The notes beneath the pieces were generated by a model. The model did no database searches, was not told where the DNA came from, and saw only the letters and a program-made list of their open reading frames with translations. From the NCBI GenBank assembly GCA_032718475.1, contig JAUCBJ010003333.1, positions 1-64,000 on the forward strand: a DNA stretch of 64,000 nt. The letters are read 5' to 3'. A program made the translations under genes and the position numbers. Source of the DNA: Nemertoderma westbladi. Taxonomy: Eukaryota > Xenacoelomorpha > Nemertodermatida > Nemertodermatidae. This document shows, piece after piece, positions 22,795 to 31,995 of the stretch (position 1 is the stretch's first letter; the number at the start of each line of letters is the position of its first letter).

Positions 22795-25700
22795 TTAAGG
22801 TGCCCCTTCTAGAAGACAGCATTTACCTACTGCTCTCCTGTAGGTTTTTCTGTCTTTCGCACCTATCTTTCCACCTATCCGCACTTCTACCGATCGGACT
22901 CTTCCGTCCTCGTCGGAGTAGGTGCCTACAACTCTCGCCAACCGCCATTGGTTGTTGATGATAGTATCATCCGTGACGATTACGAGATCTCCCTCTCTCA
23001 ACTCCCTGTTTGGCTTCCTCCACTTGCTTCGCTTATGGAGCGTGGGTAGGTATTCTTCTACCCACCTCCTCCAATACTCTGCGCTAATTGCTTTAGCTAC
23101 TTTCCAACTTTGGCGGGAGTGTATATCATCTGGGTCTATACCCCGCATATCTATGGTCGCTGGCCTTTCCATCAGGAAATGGCTAGGCGTCAACACGTCT
23201 AATGACTCAGGGTCATCATTCTCCGGGTATAGCGGTCTGCTATTAATGATCCCCTCGCACTTCGCAAGTACTGTCCGTAAGACGTCTTCAGTGACCATGT
23301 GGGTGTTCATCAGCTTCGTCATTAGACGTTTTGAACTGCCCACGAGTCTCTCGACGCATCCTAATGTATGTGGTGCATACGGCGTCCTTCTCTCCCACTT
23401 CACTTGTCGTCTTCTCATGGCCGCCCTGACTTCTTCTCCCTCCAAGATGTCTAAGGCCTCTGCCATCTCACTCTCTGCGCCCACAAAGTTGGTGCCGTTG
23501 TCGCTGTATATCACTGCGATCGTCCCACCTTTGCGGTCCCTAAACCTTTCTAAGGCGTTAATGAAGGCTGATGCGGTTGCATCTTGGGCGAGTTCTATCC
23601 CTACCGCCCGCGTATTGTTGCATACGAAGATAATACCGTAGCGTTTCTCCGTGTGTCGCATCACCTTGATCTTTATCGGCCCGAACATGTCCACACCGCA
23701 ATGTGTAAATGGCGGGTCGTGCTGTCTTACCCTACTCGCCGGTAGTGGCGCCATCTCCTGTACGGCTCGCTCCTTCTTCGCTCGTCGGCAGGTCTGACAC
23801 TGTCCCACTACCGCTTTCACCTTCTTCCTTAATTGTTTGACCCAATAGGTCCTCCTTATCTCTGTGAGGGTTCGGTTGGTGCCCCCATGCAGTATCGATT
23901 TGTGGGAGTCCCATATGATCTGGTGGACTATGGGCGATCCTGTGGGAATGATGATGGGTTTCGGTGGTACGACTATACTGTTGTTATATCCCACCCTAGA
24001 ATTCATTACTAGGATCCCATCCTCGTTGAGTTGTGGCGACAGCGTGATCAGCTCGCTATCCCGTCGGAGATGTTGTTGGTTACCGACACGTTCCACCTCG
24101 TCGCCGTAGTTCTTGCGTTGTTCATAGCGGATCACTGCCTTGGCCGCTCCTTCCAGATCTATGGTTGTCCTGGTCTTCTTGTCCTTGCCGACTCCCGCAA
24201 GGAAATTCCCAAAGGCTCTCCAGTATGCCACTAGTTTCTTGGTCTTATACCAACTAGAACTGTAGCTGAGGAGTTTATCCGTCGGGTTATCGCACAGTTC
24301 CCTTCCTGGTTGCACGTCCCTGATCTCCCTCACCATCTGGGAGTATATCTCTTCTCCCTCTGAATCTCCCTCTTCTCCTTCTGATACTACTTCCGAGCCC
24401 GGGTCCACCTTCCTCATCGGCGGCCAGGCCTCCCTATCGCTCAGAAATTGTGGCCCGTGTTGCCACAATGCTTCTTTCTTTAAGAAAGTGTGGCGTTCCA
24501 CGCCCCTCGACAGCAAGTCCGCTGGGTTCTCGTCTGTTGGGCAGTAGTGCCACCTTTCCAGTTCTGTGCTCGCCCTTATTTCGTCCACTCTATTCGCGAC
24601 GAATATCGGGTACCTCGTCTTTTCGTTGTGTAGCCAACCAAGCACTACCATGGAGTCCGTCCAGTAGTGTGTCTCCACTATGTTGGGAATTGTATCCACT
24701 AGGTAGGCTGTGGCTCTAACTCCTAGTCTCGCGGCTATCAATTCTAACTTGGGAACAGATGCTGAATCTGGCGGCGTTGACTTAGCTTTGCTAAAGGCTA
24801 GTCTGGGCTTGTGAGGCCCCTCTCGTTGTACTAAATAGAGTGCCGCTCCGTATGCCTCTAACGACGCGTCGGAGAACATATGTAGGTCCAGATTCGACAT
24901 GTTCCCGTCCGGGAAATACACTCGCGGCATGTTGTATGTTCCCATCCTCTCCAAGTCTCCTGTCCATTTGCTCCACTGTTTCTTGATGTCTTCTGGTACC
25001 TCTACGTCCCACTCATCCTTCAACTTATATACTCTCTTGAGTATCTGTTTCCCCGTGACTAGTAATGGGGATGCTAGGCCTAGGGGATCGTATATCCTTG
25101 CTATATACGATACGTAACCCCTCTTCGTATGGGTGTCTGCGCCCTCCTGGCTCAGCTGATACTTCAGTTCGTCTGTTTTTCTATCCCACACGATTCCCAA
25201 CGCCTTCTGCTGGGATTCCGTTCTCTTAATCGCCATGTCCTGTCCTTTGGCTGTTGTAGGGTTGTCCATGGTCGATTCTGGTTTCTTGTCTACTATTTCC
25301 CTGATAAATTCTTCTGAACTGGATTGGAATTTGGTCAGGTTGAAGCCGGATCCTTTCAGGATGTCGCGAACCTCGCGCCCTGTTTCCAGTATCTCCTCAA
25401 CCGTATTTCCAGACTCCATGCCGTCGTCTACGTAGAAACCGCGTCTGATCATGTCGACGGCCCTACTGCTATATCTATCTTCCTTGCCCTTTACCGTGTC
25501 TCTCACTGCCATAGTCGTCGTAAACGAGGACGACTTGGCCCCCATATTTTGTACTACCATCTTATACGCTGGTATTACCGGCGGTTCTTCTTCGCCGTTA
25601 TACCATAAGAAGCGTTGACTGTCACTATCTTCTTCTGTTACTCGGACTTGGTTGAACATGCCTTCTATGTCACACGTGAAGGCGTGTTTCCCATTCCTAA

Positions 25701-26229
25701 ATCTAAGTAGTACTTCTATGCCCGAATTGTATATGTTTGGGCCCTCTAGTAGGTAATCGTTTAAGCACTTTCCGTCGGTCTTTGCCGATGCATCGACTAC
25801 CATCCTAAGTTTACCTTTCTTTGGGTCTAAAGCTACGTGGAGTGGCAGGTAGTATGTCCTGTCCGTGTTCGGTTCGTCGACCGGTAACTCCACGGCCCAT
25901 CCTTTCTCGACGTACTTCTTAATGGTTTTGTGAATGTACTCGTTCTTCTCGGGGCTCCGTTGTAGTGTTTGTTTCAGCTTGCGGAGTCTCGTGAGCACCA
26001 TCCCTCTATTATCGGGTAGCGGTATCTTCGGTAGTTTCCACACCATTCCTATTGTATACCGCCCCTCATCACACGTCATCGTTTCCTCCACACTTTGTAA
26101 AGCCTGCTTGTCTTCTGCCGAGGTCCCGACCCCGGTCTCTTTCAGTCCCTCGAAGTCCTGTCTGAGCAGTCTTTTAAGCTGCTCCTCTGCTCCCTCGTCA
26201 CCCATTTCCTGCATTGTTCCCGCGAACAT
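22795..26229 (-). CDS. Pol (RT, RNase H, integrase) of inner element, intact
   Basis: 1144 codons with no break, from ATG 26229 to the stop at 22795; the frame is open a little further up, to a TAA just above 26260. Motifs in order: the RT region with CDIEGMFNQV, the catalytic box YVDD (GFYVDDGMES), RNase H with MFSDASLEAYG, integrase zinc finger (H-x4-H in WDSHKSILHGG, then QCQTC), and the catalytic acids in CGVDMFGP, YSDNGTNF and GCVERLVGS. This is the full catalytic set of a BEL/Pao Pol. It is out of frame with the upstream Gag-protease by -1 and overlaps it by 88 bp. The outer copy keeps the same relation. Confidence 0.93.
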   Translation of the reverse strand: MFAGTMQEMGDEGAEEQLKRLLRQDFEGLKETGVGTSAEDKQALQSVEETMTCDEGRYTIGMVWKLPKIPLPDNRGMVLTRLRKLKQTLQRSPEKNEYIHKTIKKYVEKGWAVELPVDEPNTDRTYYLPLHVALDPKKGKLRMVVDASAKTDGKCLNDYLLEGPNIYNSGIEVLLRFRNGKHAFTCDIEGMFNQVRVTEEDSDSQRFLWYNGEEEPPVIPAYKMVVQNMGAKSSSFTTTMAVRDTVKGKEDRYSSRAVDMIRRGFYVDDGMESGNTVEEILETGREVRDILKGSGFNLTKFQSSSEEFIREIVDKKPESTMDNPTTAKGQDMAIKRTESQQKALGIVWDRKTDELKYQLSQEGADTHTKRGYVSYIARIYDPLGLASPLLVTGKQILKRVYKLKDEWDVEVPEDIKKQWSKWTGDLERMGTYNMPRVYFPDGNMSNLDLHMFSDASLEAYGAALYLVQREGPHKPRLAFSKAKSTPPDSASVPKLELIAARLGVRATAYLVDTIPNIVETHYWTDSMVVLGWLHNEKTRYPIFVANRVDEIRASTELERWHYCPTDENPADLLSRGVERHTFLKKEALWQHGPQFLSDREAWPPMRKVDPGSEVVSEGEEGDSEGEEIYSQMVREIRDVQPGRELCDNPTDKLLSYSSSWYKTKKLVAYWRAFGNFLAGVGKDKKTRTTIDLEGAAKAVIRYEQRKNYGDEVERVGNQQHLRRDSELITLSPQLNEDGILVMNSRVGYNNSIVVPPKPIIIPTGSPIVHQIIWDSHKSILHGGTNRTLTEIRRTYWVKQLRKKVKAVVGQCQTCRRAKKERAVQEMAPLPASRVRQHDPPFTHCGVDMFGPIKIKVMRHTEKRYGIIFVCNNTRAVGIELAQDATASAFINALERFRDRKGGTIAVIYSDNGTNFVGAESEMAEALDILEGEEVRAAMRRRQVKWERRTPYAPHTLGCVERLVGSSKRLMTKLMNTHMVTEDVLRTVLAKCEGIINSRPLYPENDDPESLDVLTPSHFLMERPATIDMRGIDPDDIHSRQSWKVAKAISAEYWRRWVEEYLPTLHKRSKWRKPNRELREGDLVIVTDDTIINNQWRLARVVGTYSDEDGRVRSVEVRIGGKIGAKDRKTYRRAVGKCCLLEGAP

Positions 26230-27893
26230 GTCTCCGACATCCTGAATGGTATCTTGCTCTTAATTGGACCACTCAGCGTCCACCCGAATGGCGTTAATAT
26301 GGCCACCGGGTCGCTCTGCTTGTCTTCGCCGAAGACCGTCTGCATTCTCTCGTGGGCCGTTGGGCAGTCCATGCCTACTATGATGGATACCTTCCTAACG
26401 TCCACGTCTGGGATTGAGAAGTCAATGTTGTCCAGGAATTTGTATTGCTCGACCTCGATGTTGGTTGGCCGCCTGGCATTGATGTTAATTGACTCTATTA
26501 CTTGGATGGGGTCGATGGTTGCCCCATAATCGCATCCTGGTGCCACTGCTGCAATTGCGCACCGTCCTGTCCTCATCTCTAGGATCTCGTCTTTGCTAGA
26601 GATGGTTGTCACCGCCATCCTGCTTGGCCTCGTTCTCAACCCTATTTCTTCGGCTACCCATTCCTCAACTAATGTGAAGGCAGCTCCACTATCAAACAGC
26701 ATTAATGTTGTTACTGATCGATTGCCTTCCCCGATCACTCGTACTGGTACTACTCCAAGTAGCACTGTTCCTCTCTTCTTCGCCCCTACTGTGCACGTTG
26801 CCATCGTCTGGCCTCTCCTCTGGCCAAACTTGACCGGTTTCTCTTGGCATTCCCTGGCCTTGTGTCCACTTTTCACACATCGCGAGCAGATTTTATTGCT
26901 CGACGCGTAATCTATCTGGTCTTGCCTCGGTAGCGCCTGCCAGTACCTGCAGTTCATGGTTTTATGAAGCGCATTTGCGTGTAACTGGCATTTGCTCTTT
27001 GGGTCGTAGCCCTCTTTATATAATGCATTGCGTATCGCAGTTATATTCGTACCAAAGTCTCTACTATTCTTATTGACTGGGTTTGACCTACTGGACGTAC
27101 TGGGGTTATGTTTATTCATGTTGTTATTGTTCCCCTGTCCGTCCCTTGATGTTGTCCTATCTTCGCTTGCCTGTGGACTTGCAGTCCCCTGCGTCGCTGC
27201 ATATGGCAATGATTGTCTGAGTCTCGGTAACGCGTTCGATGTATTGTGCTCTGGTTTGGGCCTGTAATGATCTGTCTTTGGTCCCTTTCCCAGGCTATCT
27301 TCACTATAAACTGGGTCCGTTATTAGTTCAGCCTCGTAATTTAAGAAGTTTGACATTTCTTCTAAACCTGGTTCCGCACCCTTCTTGTCTCGAGTGGAGA
27401 AAGCGACCTTCCTCCATTTGTTGCGCAGCCAACTCGGTAGTGCCTGCGCTATCGTGGTGATGTTATTGGACGCGTTGAGTTCGTATGGCGCGTCTAGCGT
27501 CTTCAGCACGATCAGTGCCTTCTCGACTTTGTTAGCAAACGTCTTAATGCTAACGGGATTATCCTGTAGGCCACCCGATGTTATGCCTCTTAGCGTTTGC
27601 CTGATGATCTTGGCCGGGTGCCCGTATTCCCTATCCAGTGCCCGCCATGCTGTCGTGAAGCCGCCCTCTATTCCTTGGTATTGCCTCACGATATCGTATG
27701 CTGGGCCTCCCGTGTACACTTGTAGATACTTTAGGCACTCCGCCTGCGTCAAGTTTTTTGTTAGTATTTCGTTACTATACATTCGCCGAAACTGTAAGTA
27801 TTCTTCCGGCCTGCTCCCATCGAATTTGAACGGTTCCACGGGTGGTAATTCGATCCTCGTTTTCAACGCATCGATCAACGTGGCCATCCCCAT
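26142..27893 (-). CDS. Capsid, zinc knuckles and protease of inner element
   Basis: 583 codons starting MGMATLIDAL. The first 200 or so residues look like a retroelement capsid (EPFKFDGSRPEEYLQF opening; LRNKWRKVAFSTRD later). A linker follows, then Cys/His motifs (CQLHANALHKTMNC, CSRCVKSGHKAREC) and a retropepsin-like domain with FDSGAAFTLV, ending soon after TPFGWTLSGPI. It shares its frame with the Gag segments upstream (28110-31337), from which it is separated by stops and a poly(G) tract. The outer copy has lost the whole capsid part. Confidence 0.88.
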   Translation of the reverse strand: MGMATLIDALKTRIELPPVEPFKFDGSRPEEYLQFRRMYSNEILTKNLTQAECLKYLQVYTGGPAYDIVRQYQGIEGGFTTAWRALDREYGHPAKIIRQTLRGITSGGLQDNPVSIKTFANKVEKALIVLKTLDAPYELNASNNITTIAQALPSWLRNKWRKVAFSTRDKKGAEPGLEEMSNFLNYEAELITDPVYSEDSLGKGPKTDHYRPKPEHNTSNALPRLRQSLPYAATQGTASPQASEDRTTSRDGQGNNNNMNKHNPSTSSRSNPVNKNSRDFGTNITAIRNALYKEGYDPKSKCQLHANALHKTMNCRYWQALPRQDQIDYASSNKICSRCVKSGHKARECQEKPVKFGQRRGQTMATCTVGAKKRGTVLLGVVPVRVIGEGNRSVTTLMLFDSGAAFTLVEEWVAEEIGLRTRPSRMAVTTISSKDEILEMRTGRCAIAAVAPGCDYGATIDPIQVIESININARRPTNIEVEQYKFLDNIDFSIPDVDVRKVSIIVGMDCPTAHERMQTVFGEDKQSDPVAILTPFGWTLSGPIKSKIPFRMSETCSREQCRKWVTREQRSSLKDCSDRTSRD

Positions 27894-28109
27894 TGCCGCG
27901 CTTCTAATGGATTCGACGGGTGCTGTATAGTTTCCCTTGTCTGGTGCGGTTCGTCCGTCCTATTTCTTGATCTTCTCTGACTCGGATATGTCATCGGGGG
28001 TAGCGGCCCCCTCCATATGTCTGTATCACACGACCTGTTTTCATCTAGGGGTCTCGTTGTTTTTGTTCCTGTCGGGGTATATTGTTGATATTGTGATGGG
28101 GGAATGTCA

Positions 28110-29000
28110 CCCTGTCCCCCCCCCCACCGGTATGTCTGGTACTGGGGTTGATGTTAATATGTTGGGGCCCATACACCTATCCGCAATAATTCCCCCCTCC
28201 CCTGGGTATATGTTATGTCCCTGCATGCTGTAGTCATACTGCTGTGCTGGTACCGGTATAGGCCTATCAGCTTCTGGCCTACCCGCCGGTATGTATTCCG
28301 CGACTTCCGGGTTTAATCCCGTTGTCCGCGCTATCCTATCGCCTACATTGCCTCTCTCAGTATGGCCTACGGTATGTGCAGTAAGACCTACAGTATGCCC
28401 TACAGTCTGCATGTGTTGCTCGGGATCGAAGTTTATTCTTCTCGAATAATCCTCCCCGCGGCTACCGTATTCTCCATCGGTAGGTATATTCCGTCGGAAA
28501 GTTTCTCTTCGACCCCCCTCTCCACTGTTTTCATCTTCGTACCGGTACATCGCGTACCCCTCTCTCGGCGTGTAGTGCGTCTCACCGGATCGCATCCCTC
28601 CGGGGCGACGGCAATCTCCCGGAGTCCGACCCCATTGACTCTCCGTTCTCATCTCGACTACCGACGGCTCGCTGTCCGTCCTCGCTCTTCTATCGTTTGC
28701 GGCGATACTTCTACTACTGTCCTCCTCTCTTCTCCTATCAGTGGAATATTCCCGCTCACGAGATCTCTCGTCGACCTCCCGGTTAAACCCCACTGTTCTT
28801 CTTTCCTCCTCTGATCGGGCTCGACGCTCCGTCTGCCCTCCCGCGACGTCAACCTGTCCTTCTCTGCTCGATCGCACGTCGCCGGGGATACTCGCAATCC
28901 CCCTATTACTCTCCGTCGCCGGTTGTTGCGGTTTACCTTGTTCGGCCCTCGCATTGTCCGCTGACGGCTGTGGGACACTCTCTGCCCCCCCCTCTCGCCG
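28110..29000 (-). pseudogene. Gag middle segment of inner element
   Basis: Open frame between the TAG at 29001-29003 and a TGA at 28107-28109, in the same frame as the segments on both sides. It is rich in Arg, Glu, Ser and Gly, with tyrosine-containing disordered stretches, and looks unstructured. The TGA comes only because of the length of a ten-base poly(G) run (28116-28125 on plus). Read with one base fewer, the following sequence matches the outer copy. Confidence 0.65.
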
Positions 29001-31337
29001 CTAACTCTCTGTTGTGGGGTGCTCGTAGCCCCCCCCCCACTCGCTACATCTAACTTCGCTACCTCTCGCCCCGCTACTATATATCTCTCTAGTCGACACA
29101 TCAACCCTACCACAGTCGGGTCTATTCACCCCCGCCTCTCCCTCTGCTATTGCGTGGCCTTCCAGGCCCTCTGCTCCCTGTCTACCAACTACGTGGCCTA
29201 CCAGGCCCTCTGCTCCCTGTCTACTAACTACGTGGCCTACCAGGCCCTCTGCTCCCTGTCTACTAACTACGCGGCCTACCAGGCCCTCTGCTCCCTGTCT
29301 ACTAACTACGTGGCCTACCAGGCCCTCTGCTCCCTGGTTACGTAGGCCCGACGTGTCTACACTAATAGCACCCATATTGGAAACGGAAGTAATTTGCTCA
29401 TTTGAAACAAAATCATTTGTATTATTCTGCGCGACTATGTTATCTGAATTATTTTGTAAATTCGGGCTAAGATCATTATTTGAATTATTCGAATTATTCT
29501 GTGTAATTGCGTTATTTAAGTTATTTTGTAGGTCCGAATTCGAGTTATTATTTTGATTATTTGAATTATTTTGCGTAACTACATCAATATTAGGATTATT
29601 TTCTACATTAACACTGGGATTGTTCTGATTTAAATTTGAATTACTACCACCAGGCAAAGTATTTCCTGTAATAAAGGTTTGATTAGCGTTATCCCATACG
29701 GTACTATTAATATCAACAACGTCTACTGTACCATTATTATTATTATTACCCCCCCCCCCGCTCGTACGGTCGCACCAGTCTTGAGTCTGTCGTGCGGTCC
29801 CTGTCAGTGGAGTATTAACAAATACGTCTACGGCCCTTGGCTCCTCAAAAATACTCGAGCCGGCCCCTCTTTCAGACGGCGGTCCCACTTGCACGTATTC
29901 CAACTTGTGCGTCCCTCTAATTATATTTTTCGCATACTCACTCTGCCGTTCCTTTAATTCCCTATGCTCCCTTTCACCCTTTGCCACTATCCCCTCACGC
30001 TCCTGGGTGTCCTTGATGGCCGAGTCTGCGGCACTCTTAATGCTCTCCCTTCGTCTCGCCCCACGCTCCTTACGTTCCTCTTCCTTCTTCGCCTCACGCT
30101 CCTTGCGTTCCTTTTCCTTCCTCGCCTCACGTTCCTTGCGTTCCTTTTCCATTCTCGCCTCACGCTCCTCGCGTTCCTTTTCCTCTCTCGCTTCACGCTC
30201 CTCGCGTTCCTTTTCCTCTCTCGCTTCACGCTCCCTACACTCCCTTTCCTCTATCTCATCATACTCCCTTAGGCTTTTCAAAGCCCTTTCGGCCCTTTCT
30301 CCGGTTTCTCTAAGCAATACCGTTTCCCTCTCTAGCCGCACTCTTCCCTCCTCTAGCCGTTCCTTCATTTCTCTCTGACCTTGCTCTGCCATGCTGAGAC
30401 GGTATGTGGCTCCTATTTTTCTCACCGCTCTTTCTTTCGCGGAGGATGTAGCAGACTTATCGGTTACGACGGACTTCCCCCGCCTTCCCGACCTACTAGC
30501 TTTCCCCCCCTTTTCGGAGCTTTCTCCGACCGACGAGGCCGAATCCTCGGTGTTAGCCTCGGATTCGCCCTCCTCAGGTCCCTTCCAACCCACTGGTTTC
30601 ACTCCCCGGGCATCGACCAAGTATGGCCCTATGTACACTGGCGCTACGCTAGGTCCCATACTCCCACACTCCCATAGTTCAAACAGTTCGCCGGCTATCC
30701 TTTTTGCTCTCTCCCCGGCCAGTTTTCTCTGCTCAAAACGTATTAGGTAATTTAAGTGTTTATCCGACTCACCTAGTCGCTTTCTCAGTCTCACCTCGTC
30801 TACCTTCGCCCCTTCCTTCTTGGCGTCGTTTATCAGCTTCCGGGTCGCGTTGTAGGCCCGTCGAAGTCGCTCAGAAACCCCGACGTCCTCGTCGCCGACC
30901 TCTCCTCCGTCCCTCCGGGTTCGACGTCGTACCGGCGGCTCCACCGTCGCCGTTCCGGTGGGCCGTCCGTCGCCCTCGGCCTGTAGCTGGCCGGCGACAT
31001 CGGTACCGATCTCTCCTCCGTCTCTTCGCGTCCGGCGTCGCACCGTCGGCCCCACCGTCGCCGTTTCGGTGGGCCGCCCGTCGCCCTCGGCCGGTAGCTG
31101 GCCGGCGACATCGGCGCGCCATTCTCCGTTCCGTGTCGACTCATCTCCATCTCCCTCCGTCTCGCTCTCTCTCTCTCTTGGCTCGACTTCGGGTTCCAGG
31201 CCCTCCTCGTCCTGTGCTTCCGGTTCGCCCGTTATCGATGGCTCCGGCGTCGTGGGCCTGTATCATTTGGTCGCGGCCTCGCGGATCGTTAGGTCTTCGT
31301 CCGGGGTCCGCGTCGGTGTCTCGCCCGATTCACTCAT
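29001..31337 (-). pseudogene. Gag N-terminal region of inner element
   Basis: The frame opens with ATG at 31335-31337 (MSESGETPTRTPD), is broken by TGA at 31263-31265, then stays open to TAG at 29001-29003. Features in order: two diverged copies of an Arg-rich segment (TVRRRTRRDGGE, PVRRRTRRDGGE), a helical domain, a long charged coiled coil built of E-R-E-A-R-E-E-K-type repeats (about 30000-30250), an Asn-rich stretch (about 29360-29740), and five copies of a 13-residue repeat (VVSRQGAEGLVGH). The outer copy has the same architecture. Start chosen by match with the outer copy's start at 34941. Confidence 0.75.
29150..29338. repeat. 39-bp coding tandem repeat in Gag, five copies
   Basis: Unit AACTACGTGGCCTACCAGG then CCCTCTGCTCCCTGTCTACT on plus; it encodes 13 residues per copy on minus. 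The outer element has a related 60-bp unit at about 33530-33690. Confidence 0.9.
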
Positions 31338-31453
31338 CTCGTCTGGTGGCTGATGGCTCGGCTAGGTAGGGTGGAGTTCTTTGAGTTTAACTAGGGCGGC
31401 AGCTCGGTTTTAGTTACTGAGTTTAGCTGGGGAAGCAACACCGTTTTAGTTAC

Positions 31454-31990
31454 TGTGACGGGATCCAAGGGGGATCCCGATTTATCCGGTTGTGGTAATT
31501 TAGTCCACGCGTCCCCGCCGTGTATAAGGATGAAATAAAGTGACTGAGTTCTGAAGTTCGGTGTATAATAGGAGGTTATAAGATATAGATATATTGTGAA
31601 TGTGTACAAGGCGGGATACGGTAACTAAAGTCCCGTGATCCCCTAACTAAACTAATTGGCTGTACCCTACGCTAGCACTGCTGCACTTGAGATAACTGAA
31701 TCACTGATTAATAGGTTATTGGTTATATTGCACGGTGGCCTTACTGCTACTCAATCGATGCCATTCCCCCCTCTGATTGGTTAATACCCTTGTTGGCGCC
31801 CCGTGGAGTATTCCCGTTCACTCCACCTGTTCTCTGGGTTAGGGGTTTGGCCCCTGACCCTCTATTGTGTGCTTCCTTCCCATTCTTATTGGGATGGCGC
31901 GAGTTGGTTAATTACCCAATCTCGCGGCTCCCAATATTGCTTATCGGCTAATAACTTTATGGGGTGTTGGCGGGATTGAATAAGCTAACA
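31454..31990 (-). repeat. 5' LTR of inner element
   Basis: 537 bp, TGTGACGGG to GCTAACA on plus. Adjoining bases on the minus strand downstream read GTAACTAAAACGG; this does not start with the usual TGG of a primer-binding site, so the site is not assigned. Confidence 0.92.
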
Positions 31991-31995
31991 GGCAA

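Larger units (their letters stand above)
18032..31990 (-). mobile_element. Inner BEL/Pao-like LTR element with extra ORF
   Basis: The LTRs (18032-20202, enlarged by an insert, and 31454-31990) start TGTGACGGG and end GCTAACA. The element is flanked by GGCAA at 18027-18031 and 31991-31995, a 5-bp target duplication inside the outer gag. On the minus strand the order is leader, a very long Gag with coiled coil and Asn-rich domains, capsid, zinc knuckles, protease, RT/RNase H/integrase, a minisatellite, ORF3 and 3' LTR. Without the LTR insert it is about 12.3 kb, large for this group. Pol is intact; Gag has stops and probable frameshifts. Confidence 0.93.
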
